Position numbers and translations under genes: made by a program | In this document: one piece after another, positions 27,221 through 36,166 of the stretch | Layout: every line of letters starts with the position of its first letter | Numbering within the stretch: position 1 is the first letter of the stretch | Notes under the pieces: generated by a model | The model's input: the letters and a program-made list of their open reading frames with translations, nothing else | Told to the model about the DNA's origin: nothing | Database searches by the model: none | Source: Rhizobium sp. Q54 | GTDB taxonomy: Bacteria; Pseudomonadota; Alphaproteobacteria; Rhizobiales; Xanthobacteraceae | Length of the DNA stretch: 64,000 nucleotides | Assembly (NCBI GenBank): GCA_945907045.1 | Contig: CAMDSH010000003.1 | Span: 62,001 to 126,000 of the forward strand | Direction of reading: 5' to 3'

Positions 27221-28444
27221 ATGAAAGCCGTTGCGGCAAAAAACATCAAATTCATCAGCCACAGCGATCAGGGCGGGCGCGGCGACGGCGTTCAGGTCAT
27301 GGTGCATCGCGGCTATGCCTATATCGGCCACGGTTTTAGCGACGGCATCACCGTCATCGACGTGCGCGATCCGAAGCATCCGAAGACGGTGAATTTCATC
27401 GCCTGCCCGCCGAAAACCCGCGCGTTGCATCTGCAAACGCATGGCGATCTGCTGCTGGCGGTGAACGGTCCCAGCATGTGGACCATGCAGGTGAACGAGA
27501 AGGCATATTTTTCCGGCTCGCCCGCCGACCTGCTCAAAGGGCAGGGCGCGACTTACACCTCCGGCATGCGGGTCTACGATATTTCGCATCCTGAAAAGCC
27601 GCGCGAGATCGGCTTCATGCCGGTCGATGGCGTCGGACCGCATCGCATCTGGTACGTGGGCGGGCGCTACGCCTACGTCTCGATTCACTTCTCGGATTTT
27701 ACCGACCACATCCTCGCCATCGTCGATATGGCGGACCCGGCGAAGCCTCACGTCGTCGGGAAGTATTGGCTGCCCGGTATGTGGTCTGGCGGCGGCGAGA
27801 CGCCGACGTGGCCGAAGGGAAAGCGCATCGCGCTGCATCACGCGCTGGTGGCGGGAAATCTCGCTTATTGCGCGTGGCGCGACGGCGGGCTTGTCGTGCT
27901 CGATGTCAGCGATGCGGCCAAGCCGAAACTGCTGGCGCACCGGAATTGGGATCCGCCGTTCGGCGGCGGCACGCATTCGCCGCTGCCGTTGCCCGACCGC
28001 AACCTGCTCGTCGTCGCGGACGAAGCGAACTTCGCGAATTGCAGCCAGGGGCGCCGCTACATTTGGATGTTCGATGTGCGTGAGCCGGGCAATCCGGTCA
28101 GCATCGCGACGTTCCCGCAGCCAGCTGAGGCCGACTACTGCGCCAAGGGCGGAAATTTCGGCACGCACAATCTCTGGGAAAACCGCCCCGAAGGATTTCA
28201 GAGTTCGAAAATTATCTTCGCGACTTTCCATAACGCCGGCGTGCGGGTCTACAACATCGAAAATCAATTCCAGCCGCGCGAGATCGGATATTTCGTGCCG
28301 CCCGATCCGGTGCGCATGTTCGACCCGCGCCCGAACCGTCCGCAGGTGATCCAGTCGGCCGACTGTTTCGTCGACAAGCAAGGCGTGATGTATGTCACCG
28401 ACCCCAATGCCGGGCTTCATATTCTACAATTTGAAGGTGGCTAA
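27221..28444 (+). CDS. LVIVD-repeat beta-propeller protein
   Basis: 407 residues without signal peptide. Repeats of the LVIVD type recur: ITVIDVRDPKHPKTVNF, MRVYDISHPEKPREIGF, LAIVDMADPAKPHVVGK, LVVLDVSDAAKPKLLAH, IWMFDVREPGNPVSIAT and VRVYNIENQFQPREIGYF, each ending in a strand of the next blade. His residues on loops (HLQTHGD, ALHHALV, GGGTHSPLP, TFHNAGV) are placed like metal ligands in selenium-binding-protein-like propellers, which is suggestive only. Start ATG at 27221; the divergent operon begins 114 bases away with the isomerase, so the two transcription units may share a control region and substrate. Confidence 0.84.
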   Translation: MKAVAAKNIKFISHSDQGGRGDGVQVMVHRGYAYIGHGFSDGITVIDVRDPKHPKTVNFIACPPKTRALHLQTHGDLLLAVNGPSMWTMQVNEKAYFSGSPADLLKGQGATYTSGMRVYDISHPEKPREIGFMPVDGVGPHRIWYVGGRYAYVSIHFSDFTDHILAIVDMADPAKPHVVGKYWLPGMWSGGGETPTWPKGKRIALHHALVAGNLAYCAWRDGGLVVLDVSDAAKPKLLAHRNWDPPFGGGTHSPLPLPDRNLLVVADEANFANCSQGRRYIWMFDVREPGNPVSIATFPQPAEADYCAKGGNFGTHNLWENRPEGFQSSKIIFATFHNAGVRVYNIENQFQPREIGYFVPPDPVRMFDPRPNRPQVIQSADCFVDKQGVMYVTDPNAGLHILQFEGG

Positions 28445-28572
28445 CCCGGAATGCTGCTTCGAAGCGGTTTTCGCGCTCTGAAATAGGTAGATGCACTGCA
28501 TGACGGAACACGTGCAGCACAGCATTGACAGGGGGTGGCGCCCACTCCCAGACTGCCCCCGATCAATATAGA

Positions 28573-28586
28573 GCCGCTATAGCGGC
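28573..28586. promoter_or_regulatory. Perfect 14-bp palindrome upstream of the MFS gene
   Basis: GCCGCTATAGCGGC is a perfect inverted repeat, 23 bases before the MFS start codon. It could be an operator for a dimeric repressor or a short 5-prime hairpin. An inverted CTGCA/TGCAG pair with a 12-base gap lies farther upstream near 28498-28519. Nothing here identifies the regulator. Confidence 0.35.
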
Positions 28587-28609
28587 CCAAATGGGGAGGT
28601 TGACCTGCT

Positions 28610-29944
28610 ATGGCTCAAACAGTTCAGGATTTCGTCGGCAAAACGCTCGACGACGCGCCGATCACCAAGACGCATATCCGCGTCATTGCGCTGATCGCCG
28701 CCGGATATTTCTTCGACATTCTCGACCTCATCGTTCTCGGCGCGCTTATCCCGGACATGGTGGCGAGCAAATTCGCGACCGCGGCGGAAGCCGGTCTCAT
28801 CGGCAGCGCGACACTGGTCGGTCTCTTCATCGGTTCGTTCGGCCAGGGTCAGTTCACCGACCGCATCGGCCGCCGCACCGTGTATCAATTCAACCTGCTG
28901 CTGTTCGGCGTGTTCACCATTCTCGGCGCGCTGGCGCCGAGCCTGACGCTGCTCGCCGTCTGCCGCTTCATCGCGGGCATCGGCCTCGGCGCGGAGCAGC
29001 CGCTCACGTTCACTTACGCTGGCGAGTATTCGCCCAAGCGGATTCGCGGCCGCATCCTCGCTATCGTCCACTTCATCGGCGGCGCCTGCGTATGGCCGAT
29101 CGCGTTCCTGTTCCCGCTGCTGTTCCGCGATCAGCTCGGCTGGCGCGGCATCTGGATCGTCATCGGCATCGGCGCGCTGATCGTCTTCGCGTTCCGTTTC
29201 ACGCTGCCGGAATCGCCGCGCTGGCTTGCCACGCACGGCCAGGGCGACAAGGCGCTCGACATTCTCAAGAAGATGGGATTGCCGGGGCCGACCGGACCGC
29301 TCACGACCAATGCCGAGAGCGACACCAAGACCGATCCGTGGATGGTTGTCTTCAAGCAGTTCCCCGGCCGCGTCGTCGCCGGCATGGTTTGCTTCAGCGC
29401 CTTCTTCGGCGTGGCGATCGGTCTCGGCGCCTGGCTGCCCAACATCATGAACGCCAAAGGCTTCACGATCACCAAGTCGCTCACCTATACCTTCGGCATG
29501 ACGCTGGCGGTTCCGTGCGCGAGTTTGTTCATGATGTACGCGCTCGATAACATCGGCCGCAAGAAGACGTCGGTGATCACGTTCATCTGCGCCGGCATCA
29601 TGGCCATCGCCTTCGCCAATGCGCAGAACGACTGGCAGCTGCTGGTCGCCGGGTTCGTCATGATCTTCTTCTACCAGGTCGCCGGCAACTCGATGCAGAT
29701 ATTCGCGTCCGAGGTGTTTCCGACCAACGCGCGCGCATCCGGCTTCGGCATGGCCGCGGGCATCGGGCGATTGATGACCGCCTGGATCCTTCCGACCATT
29801 CTGTGGATCCAGACCGGCTACGGCATCACGACGGTGTTCGTGTGCATCGCTATCGTGCTGCTGATCGCGGCGTATTCGGTCACGCTGATGGGACCGGAGG
29901 CCCGGCAGAAGGGCCTCGACGAAGTCGCGCCGCCGACGGCCTGA
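28610..29944 (+). CDS. MFS transporter (metabolite/aromatic acid:H+ symporter-like)
   Basis: 444 residues with about 12 hydrophobic helices. Signature loop between helices 2 and 3: FGQGQFTDRIGRRTVYQ (GxxxDxxGRR type). Helix 4-5 region: RFIAGIGLGAEQPLTFTYAGEY and the loop PKRIRGRI, as in the sugar/AAHS-type MFS families. A second GRK loop (DNIGRKKTSV) and RASGFGMAAGIGR follow. A GGGGAGG ribosome site lies nine bases upstream of the ATG. A strong terminator follows the gene. Substrate unknown; neighbouring propellers and SDR genes suggest an organic acid or sugar derivative. Confidence 0.9.
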   Translation: MAQTVQDFVGKTLDDAPITKTHIRVIALIAAGYFFDILDLIVLGALIPDMVASKFATAAEAGLIGSATLVGLFIGSFGQGQFTDRIGRRTVYQFNLLLFGVFTILGALAPSLTLLAVCRFIAGIGLGAEQPLTFTYAGEYSPKRIRGRILAIVHFIGGACVWPIAFLFPLLFRDQLGWRGIWIVIGIGALIVFAFRFTLPESPRWLATHGQGDKALDILKKMGLPGPTGPLTTNAESDTKTDPWMVVFKQFPGRVVAGMVCFSAFFGVAIGLGAWLPNIMNAKGFTITKSLTYTFGMTLAVPCASLFMMYALDNIGRKKTSVITFICAGIMAIAFANAQNDWQLLVAGFVMIFFYQVAGNSMQIFASEVFPTNARASGFGMAAGIGRLMTAWILPTILWIQTGYGITTVFVCIAIVLLIAAYSVTLMGPEARQKGLDEVAPPTA

Positions 29945-29956
29945 TTTCGACGCAAT

Positions 29957-29996
29957 AAAAAACGGCTGCCTCTCATGAATGAGGGGCAGCCGTTTT
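29957..29996. terminator. Bidirectional intrinsic terminator between MFS and SDR genes
   Basis: AAAACGGCTGCCTCTCAT and ATGAGGGGCAGCCGTTTT pair across a GA loop, with A-rich and T-rich flanks on both sides. The stem sits between the convergent MFS and first SDR genes, so it can stop transcription from either side. Confidence 0.88.
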
Positions 29997-30012
29997 GCTT
30001 TTCAGATAGTGG

Positions 30013-30807
30013 CTACCAGAGTCCCTTGAGCCGCCCGCCGTCGAGATTGAGCGAAACGCCGGTGATGTAGCTCGCTCGTTCAGAGCACAAGAACACCGTG
30101 GCGTTGGCGAGTTCTTCCGGCTTTCCCATGCGGCCCAGCGAATTCTTGCGGGCCGCGAGCTTGCGCGCTTCATCTTCGGATTTTACGCCCAGCTCTTTCT
30201 TCAGCCCTTCGGTGTTCTGCTTCCACAAATCGGTCGCGACCCAGCCGGGGCAGATCGCGTTGACCAGCACGTTATCCTCGCCGAATTCGGTCGAGAGAGA
30301 CTTGGTGAGGTTGAGCAGCGCGCTGTTGGTCATGCCGCTGCCGAACATATAAGGGTCCGGTTCCTTGCCGGCGCCGCCGATGGTGTTGACGATGCGGCCC
30401 CACTTCTGCGCCTTCATCATCGGATAGACGAAACGGATCGCGCGCATGAATCCGAACAGCTTGGTCTCAAGCTGCTTCTTCATCTCGTTGTCGTCGAACA
30501 CGGCGAAGCGGCCGGAATACATCGTGCCGGCGTTGTTGATGAGAATATCGACGCCGCCGAGTTTCTCCTTGGCGGTATCGACCATGCGCTTGATGTCGGC
30601 TTCCCTAGTCATGTCGGCCTGCACAGCGTGAACTTCGCCGCCGGTGCGCTTGGCAAGTTCATCGCGCGCCTTGTTGATCTTGTCGGCGGTGCGTCCCGCG
30701 ATGAGCACGCGCACGCCTTCCTCCAGAAACTGCCGCGCTGTCTCGAAGCCGATGCCGCTGCCGCCGCCTGTGACGATGGCGCGGCGTCCTTTGATGCCCA
30801 AATCCAT
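30013..30807 (-). CDS. SDR-fold protein without canonical catalytic triad (1)
   Basis: 264 residues, Rossmann fold with cofactor motif TGGGSGIGFE and the NNAG motif (ILINNAGT). The family proline-containing ICPGW block is present. However the usual Ser-Tyr-Lys triad is not: where YxxxK should stand the sequence reads SGMTN before SALLNLTKS, and the catalytic Ser position (NTIGGAG) is Gly. Two more SDR genes downstream on the other strand share exactly this change. The protein starts MDLGIKGR like its paralogues (MDLGLRG, MDLGLSG). It could be a reductase with a different mechanism, or bind NAD(P) without classic reduction. Confidence 0.87.
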   Translation of the reverse strand: MDLGIKGRRAIVTGGGSGIGFETARQFLEEGVRVLIAGRTADKINKARDELAKRTGGEVHAVQADMTREADIKRMVDTAKEKLGGVDILINNAGTMYSGRFAVFDDNEMKKQLETKLFGFMRAIRFVYPMMKAQKWGRIVNTIGGAGKEPDPYMFGSGMTNSALLNLTKSLSTEFGEDNVLVNAICPGWVATDLWKQNTEGLKKELGVKSEDEARKLAARKNSLGRMGKPEELANATVFLCSERASYITGVSLNLDGGRLKGLW

Positions 30808-30828
30808 TTGCCGTTTTCTCCCGCTGGC

Positions 30829-30857
30829 TTGACGCCTTATACCCGTCCATAGAGTAT
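30829..30857 (+). promoter_or_regulatory. Candidate sigma70-type promoter for the SDR-ABC operon
   Basis: TTGACG (30829-30834), a 17-base spacer and GAGTAT (30852-30857) lie in the 87-base gap between divergent SDR genes. The -35 matches consensus in five of six positions; the -10 is weak. A start near 30865 would give a leader of about 30 bases. Confidence 0.35.
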
Positions 30858-30894
30858 CCTTCGAGCTTCAAAGCAATAAAAAATGCGAGGGAGG

Positions 30895-31686
30895 ATGGAC
30901 TTAGGACTGCGCGGGAAAGTTGCCGTCGTCACCGGCGCATCGCGAGGGATCGGCAAGGCCATCGCAAACTCTCTGCTGCAGGAAGGCTGCGCGGTTGCAA
31001 TTTGCAGCCGCAACGCGAGCACGCTCGATGCAACGGTGGCCGAGCTTTCGCGTGGCGAAAATCGCGTGCTCGGCGTTGCCGCCGATGTCACCGACGAAGC
31101 GGCGGTGCGCAAATTCGTCGGTGATGCGCTCGGGGCATTCGGCCGCATCGACATTCTCGTCAACAACGCGGGTACGCACCTGCGCGGAACGGTGGAAAGC
31201 ACGACGCTGGAGATTTTGGAGCGGCAGCTGCGCGACAAGGTGTTCGGTTTTTTCGCCATGATCCAGGCGGTGCTGCCCACCATGAAACGCCAGCGCGATG
31301 GGCGGATCGTCAACATCGTGGGGCAGGCGGCGCGTCATCCGCATCCGGACCGTTTTCCTTCCGGCGTCACCAACGCGGCGCTGATGGCGATGACGAAATC
31401 GGTCGCCGACGCAGTCGCGCGCGACAACATCCGCGTCAACGCCGTTTGTCCGCAATACATCGAATCCGAATTGCTGGCATCGTTGATCGCCAAGGAAATG
31501 CGCGAACGCGGCGTCGATCGCGCCACGGCGGCGGCGGGATTTAGCCGTTCCAATCCGCTGGGTCGCACCGGACGGCCGGATGAAGTGGCCGATCTCGTCG
31601 CGTTTATTGCCTCCAATCGCGCCGATTTCGTCACCGGCAGTTCGGTGAGCATCGATGGCGGCTATCACCGTTACGTTTTCGGTTGA
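30895..31686 (+). CDS. SDR-fold protein without canonical catalytic triad (2)
   Basis: 263 residues. Cofactor motif TGASRGIGKA, NNAG motif (ILVNNAGT). At the catalytic positions it reads NIVGQAA (Gly for Ser) and SGVTN followed by AALMAMTKS (Ser and Asn for Tyr and Lys). The start at 30895 is chosen because all three paralogues begin MDLG; an ATG four codons earlier is possible. First gene of a six-gene plus-strand operon (two SDRs, ABC ATPase, permease, receptor, MBL hydrolase); the next gene starts 6 bases after its stop. Confidence 0.87.
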   Translation: MDLGLRGKVAVVTGASRGIGKAIANSLLQEGCAVAICSRNASTLDATVAELSRGENRVLGVAADVTDEAAVRKFVGDALGAFGRIDILVNNAGTHLRGTVESTTLEILERQLRDKVFGFFAMIQAVLPTMKRQRDGRIVNIVGQAARHPHPDRFPSGVTNAALMAMTKSVADAVARDNIRVNAVCPQYIESELLASLIAKEMRERGVDRATAAAGFSRSNPLGRTGRPDEVADLVAFIASNRADFVTGSSVSIDGGYHRYVFG

Positions 31687-31692
31687 GGGGAC

Positions 31693-32475
31693 ATGGACCT
31701 CGGTCTTTCCGGCAAGACGGCGTTGATCACCGGCGGCACCAGCGGGATCGGGCTCGCCATCGCGCGCCGCCTCGCTGAGGAAGGCTGCCGGATCGCGATT
31801 TGCGGACGCCAGCGCATGAAGATCGACGCTGCGTTAAAGCAACTGAATTCCGCGGGGGCGAAAGGGTTCGTTGCCGATGTTTGCAAACCAGCCGACATCG
31901 CGGCGCTGATCGATGACGTGACCAAGACGTTCGGCGCCATCGATATCGTCGTGAGTAACGCTGGCACGCATCTCGCCGGGCGTCTGGAAGAGACAACCAC
32001 CGACGATCTGGTCCGGCATTTTCACACCAAGGTTGTCGGCCCGTGGGAACTGGCGCGTCGTGTCGCCCCGCAGATGCGCAAACAGGGCGGCGGACGTTTC
32101 ATCGTCATTATCGGGCAGGTGGGGAAGGTGCCGCAGGCGAATGCCATCGCGTCCGCCATCACCAATGCCGCGCAGCATGCCTTCGTCAAATCGCTATCGG
32201 ACGAACTGGCGCCGGACAAAATCCTCGTCAACGCCGTGTGCCCGAGCCGCATCAAGAGCCCGCTCACCGACGGCCTCAAGCTGCACAACGAGATTTATCT
32301 CGGACGCAGTCTCGAACAGCAGGAATCGAAGTGGGGCGCGGAAGTACCGCTCGGCCGCTGGGGCGTGCCGGACGATATCGCCGACGCGGTTGCGTTCCTC
32401 GCTTCCGCCCGCGCGGAATTCATTTGCGGCGCCAACATCGATGTCGATGGCGGCCACCAGCGCTCAATCTTTTAA
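31693..32475 (+). CDS. SDR-fold protein without canonical catalytic triad (3)
   Basis: 260 residues. Cofactor motif TGGTSGIGLA; the NNAG motif is changed to VSNAGT. Catalytic positions read VIIGQVG (Gly for Ser) and SAITN followed by AAQHAFVKS (Ser and Asn for Tyr and Lys), the same pattern as its two neighbours. GAGGGG directly precedes the start. Co-transcribed with the preceding SDR; the ABC ATPase begins 8 bases downstream. Confidence 0.87.
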   Translation: MDLGLSGKTALITGGTSGIGLAIARRLAEEGCRIAICGRQRMKIDAALKQLNSAGAKGFVADVCKPADIAALIDDVTKTFGAIDIVVSNAGTHLAGRLEETTTDDLVRHFHTKVVGPWELARRVAPQMRKQGGGRFIVIIGQVGKVPQANAIASAITNAAQHAFVKSLSDELAPDKILVNAVCPSRIKSPLTDGLKLHNEIYLGRSLEQQESKWGAEVPLGRWGVPDDIADAVAFLASARAEFICGANIDVDGGHQRSIF

Positions 32476-32483
32476 GGCACGGC

Positions 32484-33254
32484 ATGATCGATCTGCGCCA
32501 CGTATCGAAGAGTTTTTATAAACGCGATGCGTTCGTCGATGCCGTCAACGACATCAGCCTGACCATCGCGCGGCGCGAGATCGTCGCCATTATCGGGCCG
32601 AGCGGCTGCGGCAAGTCCACGCTGCTCAACATGATCGCCGGGCTTTACATGCCGACCAAGGGCAACGTCGTTTACAAGGGGACAGTGATCGACGACGTCA
32701 ACACCGACGTCGGCTACATGACGCAGAAAGACAATCTTCTGCCGTGGCGCAACGTGCGCGAGAACGTCGCGTTTCCGCTTGAGCTTGCGGGCGTTGCCAA
32801 GGCTGAGCGTGCGGATCGGGCCAATCAGGTGATCGAACACGTCGGCCTGCAAGGCTTCGAGGATCGCTTTCCGACCGAGCTTTCCGGCGGCATGCGAAAA
32901 CGCGCGTGCCTCGCGCGCATGCTGCTCTACGGGGCGGAAACCGCGTTGCTCGATGAGCCATTTGCCGCGCTCGACGCGCAGCTCAAACTCGCGATGCACG
33001 ATCTGGTTTTGCGCCTCGCCGCCGAGAATGGGCAGACGGTGGTGCTGGTTACGCACGATCTGATGGAAGCCGTCACGCTGGCGGACCGCGTGCTCGTGTG
33101 CACGCGGCGGCCTGCGACGGTGGCGCTGGAGCAGCGGATCGATCTCAAGCGTCCGCGCGACGTGTTGAACGTGCGCTTCACCAACGAGTTCAAGGAGCTT
33201 TACGACACGCTGTGGGAGAGGCTGCGCCTCGAATACCACGAGGAGCGCGTATGA
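32484..33254 (+). CDS. ABC importer ATPase, nitrate/sulfonate/taurine type
   Basis: 256 residues. Walker [11 protein letters not shown]-loop YMTQKDNLLPW (the NLLPW typical of SsuB/TauB/NrtD ATPases), signature LSGGMRKRACLARML, Walker B TALLDEPFAALDAQ and the switch His in LVTHDLMEA. The ATG at 32484 is 8 bases after the SDR stop; a longer reading overlaps the SDR gene in another frame and is spurious. Partner permease gene overlaps it by 4 bases. Confidence 0.92.
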   Translation: MIDLRHVSKSFYKRDAFVDAVNDISLTIARREIVAIIGPSGCGKSTLLNMIAGLYMPTKGNVVYKGTVIDDVNTDVGYMTQKDNLLPWRNVRENVAFPLELAGVAKAERADRANQVIEHVGLQGFEDRFPTELSGGMRKRACLARMLLYGAETALLDEPFAALDAQLKLAMHDLVLRLAAENGQTVVLVTHDLMEAVTLADRVLVCTRRPATVALEQRIDLKRPRDVLNVRFTNEFKELYDTLWERLRLEYHEERV

Positions 33255-34087
33255 CCGCGCCGGAAACCAATCTCGATACGCGCGCGGCGCTGGAGGTTGA
33301 GACTCCACGGCGCGCGCAGCCGCAGGAGATGGGCGGCGTCGGCATGTTGCTCTGCCAGACGGCGCTCGGCATCGCGGTGCTGCTCATGTGGCAAGGCGCG
33401 TCGGGGCGGCTGGTCGACAACTTCTTCATCTCCAACCCGATTGATGTCGCTTACCGTCTCGCCGGCTGGACAATGGATGGATCGATTTTCCGCCACATCG
33501 GCGCGACCGTGCACGCAACGATGATGGGCTTTGCGATCGGTTCGGTCGGCGGCGCCATTCTCGGCGTCTGGCTTGGCGTATCGCCGCTCGCGAGCCGGCT
33601 GCTCAATCCTTACTTGAACGCACTCAATGCGCTTCCCAAAGTCGCTCTGGCTCCGCTGTTCGTGCTGTGGTTCGGCCTCGGCATCGAATCGAAGATCGCG
33701 CTCGCCGCCGTGCTGGTGCTGTTCCTGGTGTTTCTCAACACATTCGCCGGCGTGCGCGAGGTCGATCAGGATCTGATCGACGGCGCGCGGCTGATGCGCG
33801 CGACGCGTGCGCAGGTCATCACCAAGGTCATCATCCCCTCGGCGATGTCGTGGGTCTTCGCTGGCCTGAAGATATCGGTTCCCTATGCCCTGATCGGCGC
33901 CGTGCTGGGCGAGATGATCGCGTCCAACCGCGGGCTTGGCTATCTGGTGCAATTTTCCGGTTCGCAATTCGATACCGCCGGCGTGTTTGCAGTTCTGTTC
34001 GTGATCGCGCTGCTCGCGGTGGGACTTAATTATCTCGTTGAAATGGTGCAAAATCGGATGGAACGCTGGCGGATCGTCAGCCGCTAA
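33251..34087 (+). CDS. ABC importer permease, nitrate/sulfonate/taurine type
   Basis: 278 residues with about six helices. The cytoplasmic EAA loop is visible (EVDQDLIDGARLMRAT...ITKVIIPSAMSWVFAGLKI), contacting the ATPase. A 30-residue soluble N-terminus precedes the first helix. Starts ATGA on the ATPase stop. With the upstream ATPase and downstream receptor it forms a complete importer for an unknown small anion or aromatic compound. Confidence 0.92.
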   Translation: MTAPETNLDTRAALEVETPRRAQPQEMGGVGMLLCQTALGIAVLLMWQGASGRLVDNFFISNPIDVAYRLAGWTMDGSIFRHIGATVHATMMGFAIGSVGGAILGVWLGVSPLASRLLNPYLNALNALPKVALAPLFVLWFGLGIESKIALAAVLVLFLVFLNTFAGVREVDQDLIDGARLMRATRAQVITKVIIPSAMSWVFAGLKISVPYALIGAVLGEMIASNRGLGYLVQFSGSQFDTAGVFAVLFVIALLAVGLNYLVEMVQNRMERWRIVSR

Positions 34088-34113
34088 AACAAGAAACATT
34101 GGAGGAGCACGCT

Positions 34114-35106
34114 ATGAGGATCATGCGCATTCCAGTTGCCGCCGTCTGCGGCGTCCTGGCCTGGAGTCTTTGCAGCGCGGCCAACGCGGAGCCGGTGAAG
34201 ATCGTCAATATCGGTCACGGCTATTATTCCGGCGCGCTCTATGTCGCCAAGCAGGAGAAGCTGTTCGAGAAATACGGTCTTGAGCCGGACATTTCATACG
34301 TGCAGGGCGGCGCGCTGGCGTTGCAGGCTGCGCTTACCAAGCAGGCGGACGTGAGCATCGTGAGCTACGAGCACATCCTCACCGCCGCGGTGCAGGGCAA
34401 GCGCGTGGTCGGTTTCTTCAATCTGTGCAACCGGCCGGTGAACAACGTCATCGCCAACGACAATCTCTATAACGGCTCCGAGAAACTCAACGTCGAGCAG
34501 AAGATCAAGCGGCTGAAAGGCATGCGCGTCGCGATGCCGTCGGCGAATGGTTCGGGCGAGAAAATGCTCGGTGTGCTGGCAAAGAAATACGGCCTCACGC
34601 TGCCGGGCGATATCAGCAGCGTTTATCTCGGCGCCGAGGCGCCGGCTTACGTTGCGGCCTTCCAGCGCGAGCTGATCGACGCGGCGCTTCCCTTCGAGCC
34701 GGCGGGCGTGCTGGTGCAGCAGGCGGGCAAGGGCAAAATCTACCTCAACATGATGAACGGCGAGATTCCCGAATTCCGGGACATTCTCTTCATGGTGCTG
34801 GCGACGCACCCCGACATCATGAAGGAAAAACCTGAATTGCTCCGCAAGGTTGCAATGGTGTTCACGGAAGCCGCGAAGATTCTCAAAACCGACCCGAAGC
34901 GCGGCAAGGCGCTTATGGCGAAAGAATATCCGACCATGACGCCGGAAACGAACGATCAGGCCTACGCGACGGTCAGCCAGATATGGACGAATAACGGCCG
35001 CATCAGCGAAGCGCAGGCAAAGGCGACGTTCGCCTATCTGCAGCCGGAGGGAACCGTGCCGGTGAATTTCCCCTCCACCTTCACGAACGAATTCCTGCCG
35101 AAATGA
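34114..35106 (+). CDS. ABC periplasmic substrate-binding protein (NMT1/SsuA-like)
   Basis: 330 residues with a signal peptide (RIPVAAVCGVLAWSLCSAANAE). The mature part is a type II periplasmic receptor of the NMT1/SsuA kind: VKIVNIGHGYYSGALYVAKQEKLFEKYGLEPDI, then the hinge and SAYEH-like contact VSIVSYEHILTA. GGAGG lies eight bases before the ATG at 34114. The next gene overlaps the stop. The ligand is not predictable; the SDR and MBL neighbours suggest a catabolic substrate. Confidence 0.9.
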   Translation: MRIMRIPVAAVCGVLAWSLCSAANAEPVKIVNIGHGYYSGALYVAKQEKLFEKYGLEPDISYVQGGALALQAALTKQADVSIVSYEHILTAAVQGKRVVGFFNLCNRPVNNVIANDNLYNGSEKLNVEQKIKRLKGMRVAMPSANGSGEKMLGVLAKKYGLTLPGDISSVYLGAEAPAYVAAFQRELIDAALPFEPAGVLVQQAGKGKIYLNMMNGEIPEFRDILFMVLATHPDIMKEKPELLRKVAMVFTEAAKILKTDPKRGKALMAKEYPTMTPETNDQAYATVSQIWTNNGRISEAQAKATFAYLQPEGTVPVNFPSTFTNEFLPK

Positions 35107-35993
35107 ATGCGACCGGAATGAGTTTGTTCAACGTCGGCCAGGCCAGCATCGCTCGCATCGAGGAGACGTATAAGCCGGTTTATAAACCCGGCGATCTTTT
35201 TCCGGAGTGGAGCAACGACATCCTCGCCAAGCACCGGCATTGGCTCGCGCCTAACCACTATGATGAAGCGAGCGGGCTGATTTATCTGAGCGTGCAAAGC
35301 TGGCTGCTGCAGATCGGAAAGAAAAAAATCCTGATCGATTGCTGCTGCGGCAATAACAAATCGCGGCCGACGCGCCCGTTCTGGAACATGCTGAACACTC
35401 CTTATCTCGACCGGCTCGCCGCCGCCGGCGCGCGGCCGGACGAGATCGACTTCGTGATGTGCACGCATCTGCATCACGATCACGTGGGGTGGAACACTCA
35501 GCTCAAGGATGGCCGCTGGGTGCCGACGTTCCCGAACGCGCGTTACGTATTCTCGAAACCGGATTTCGATTATTACCACAAACTGGACTCGGAGCCGGGC
35601 GCCGAGCCGGTGGAATTCGGCACATTCCGCGAATGCGTGCTGCCCATCGTCGATGCAGGCCGCGCCGACCTCGTCACCGGGCCGCATAGGCTCAACGATC
35701 ATCTTGAGATCATCCCGGCGCCGGGTCATTCGGCGGGGCATGTGGTGTTCAAGCTGGAAAGCGCCGGCCAGCACGCGATGTTCATTGGCGATGTGTTTCA
35801 TCACCTCTTGCAGGTCTATTACCCGCACTGGAATTTCCCGAAGAATTCGGATGCCGAGCAGGCGCGTGTCAGCCGCCGGATGATTTTGGAGCAATGCGCG
35901 TCTTCCGGCGCGCTGGTGTTTCCGGGCCATGTCGGCGCGCCCTTTGCGGGGCGTATCGAAGCCACAGGAACAGGCTTCGTGCCGCGCTTTTGA
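35103..35993 (+). CDS. Metallo-beta-lactamase-fold hydrolase
   Basis: 296 residues. The zinc motif HxHxDH is intact in MCTHLHHDHVGWN, with the later metal ligands in PAPGHSAGHVVF and FIGDVFHH, and the last His in FPGHVGAPF. This pattern resembles lactonase/quorum-quenching type and other small ester or lactone hydrolases. A CCC run at IDCCCGNN is unusual. ATGA overlap with the receptor gene makes it the last gene of the SDR-ABC operon; it may open a ring or cleave an ester in the imported compound. Confidence 0.9.
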   Translation: MNATGMSLFNVGQASIARIEETYKPVYKPGDLFPEWSNDILAKHRHWLAPNHYDEASGLIYLSVQSWLLQIGKKKILIDCCCGNNKSRPTRPFWNMLNTPYLDRLAAAGARPDEIDFVMCTHLHHDHVGWNTQLKDGRWVPTFPNARYVFSKPDFDYYHKLDSEPGAEPVEFGTFRECVLPIVDAGRADLVTGPHRLNDHLEIIPAPGHSAGHVVFKLESAGQHAMFIGDVFHHLLQVYYPHWNFPKNSDAEQARVSRRMILEQCASSGALVFPGHVGAPFAGRIEATGTGFVPRF

Positions 35994-36166
35994 CCGGCGC
36001 GGGCCTCTTCAACTCCGCCAGCCAAAATCTCTGAACGATTCCGGTCGCTTATGAATCCGTGCGGTGGAACGGGTCTTGCATCCTTTTGAGGCAAGGCTGG
36101 CCCCAATCTGCGGCAATCGCCGGGAGCCGGTACGTTCGAGACCGCCGCATGGACTTAAAGTAGCGC

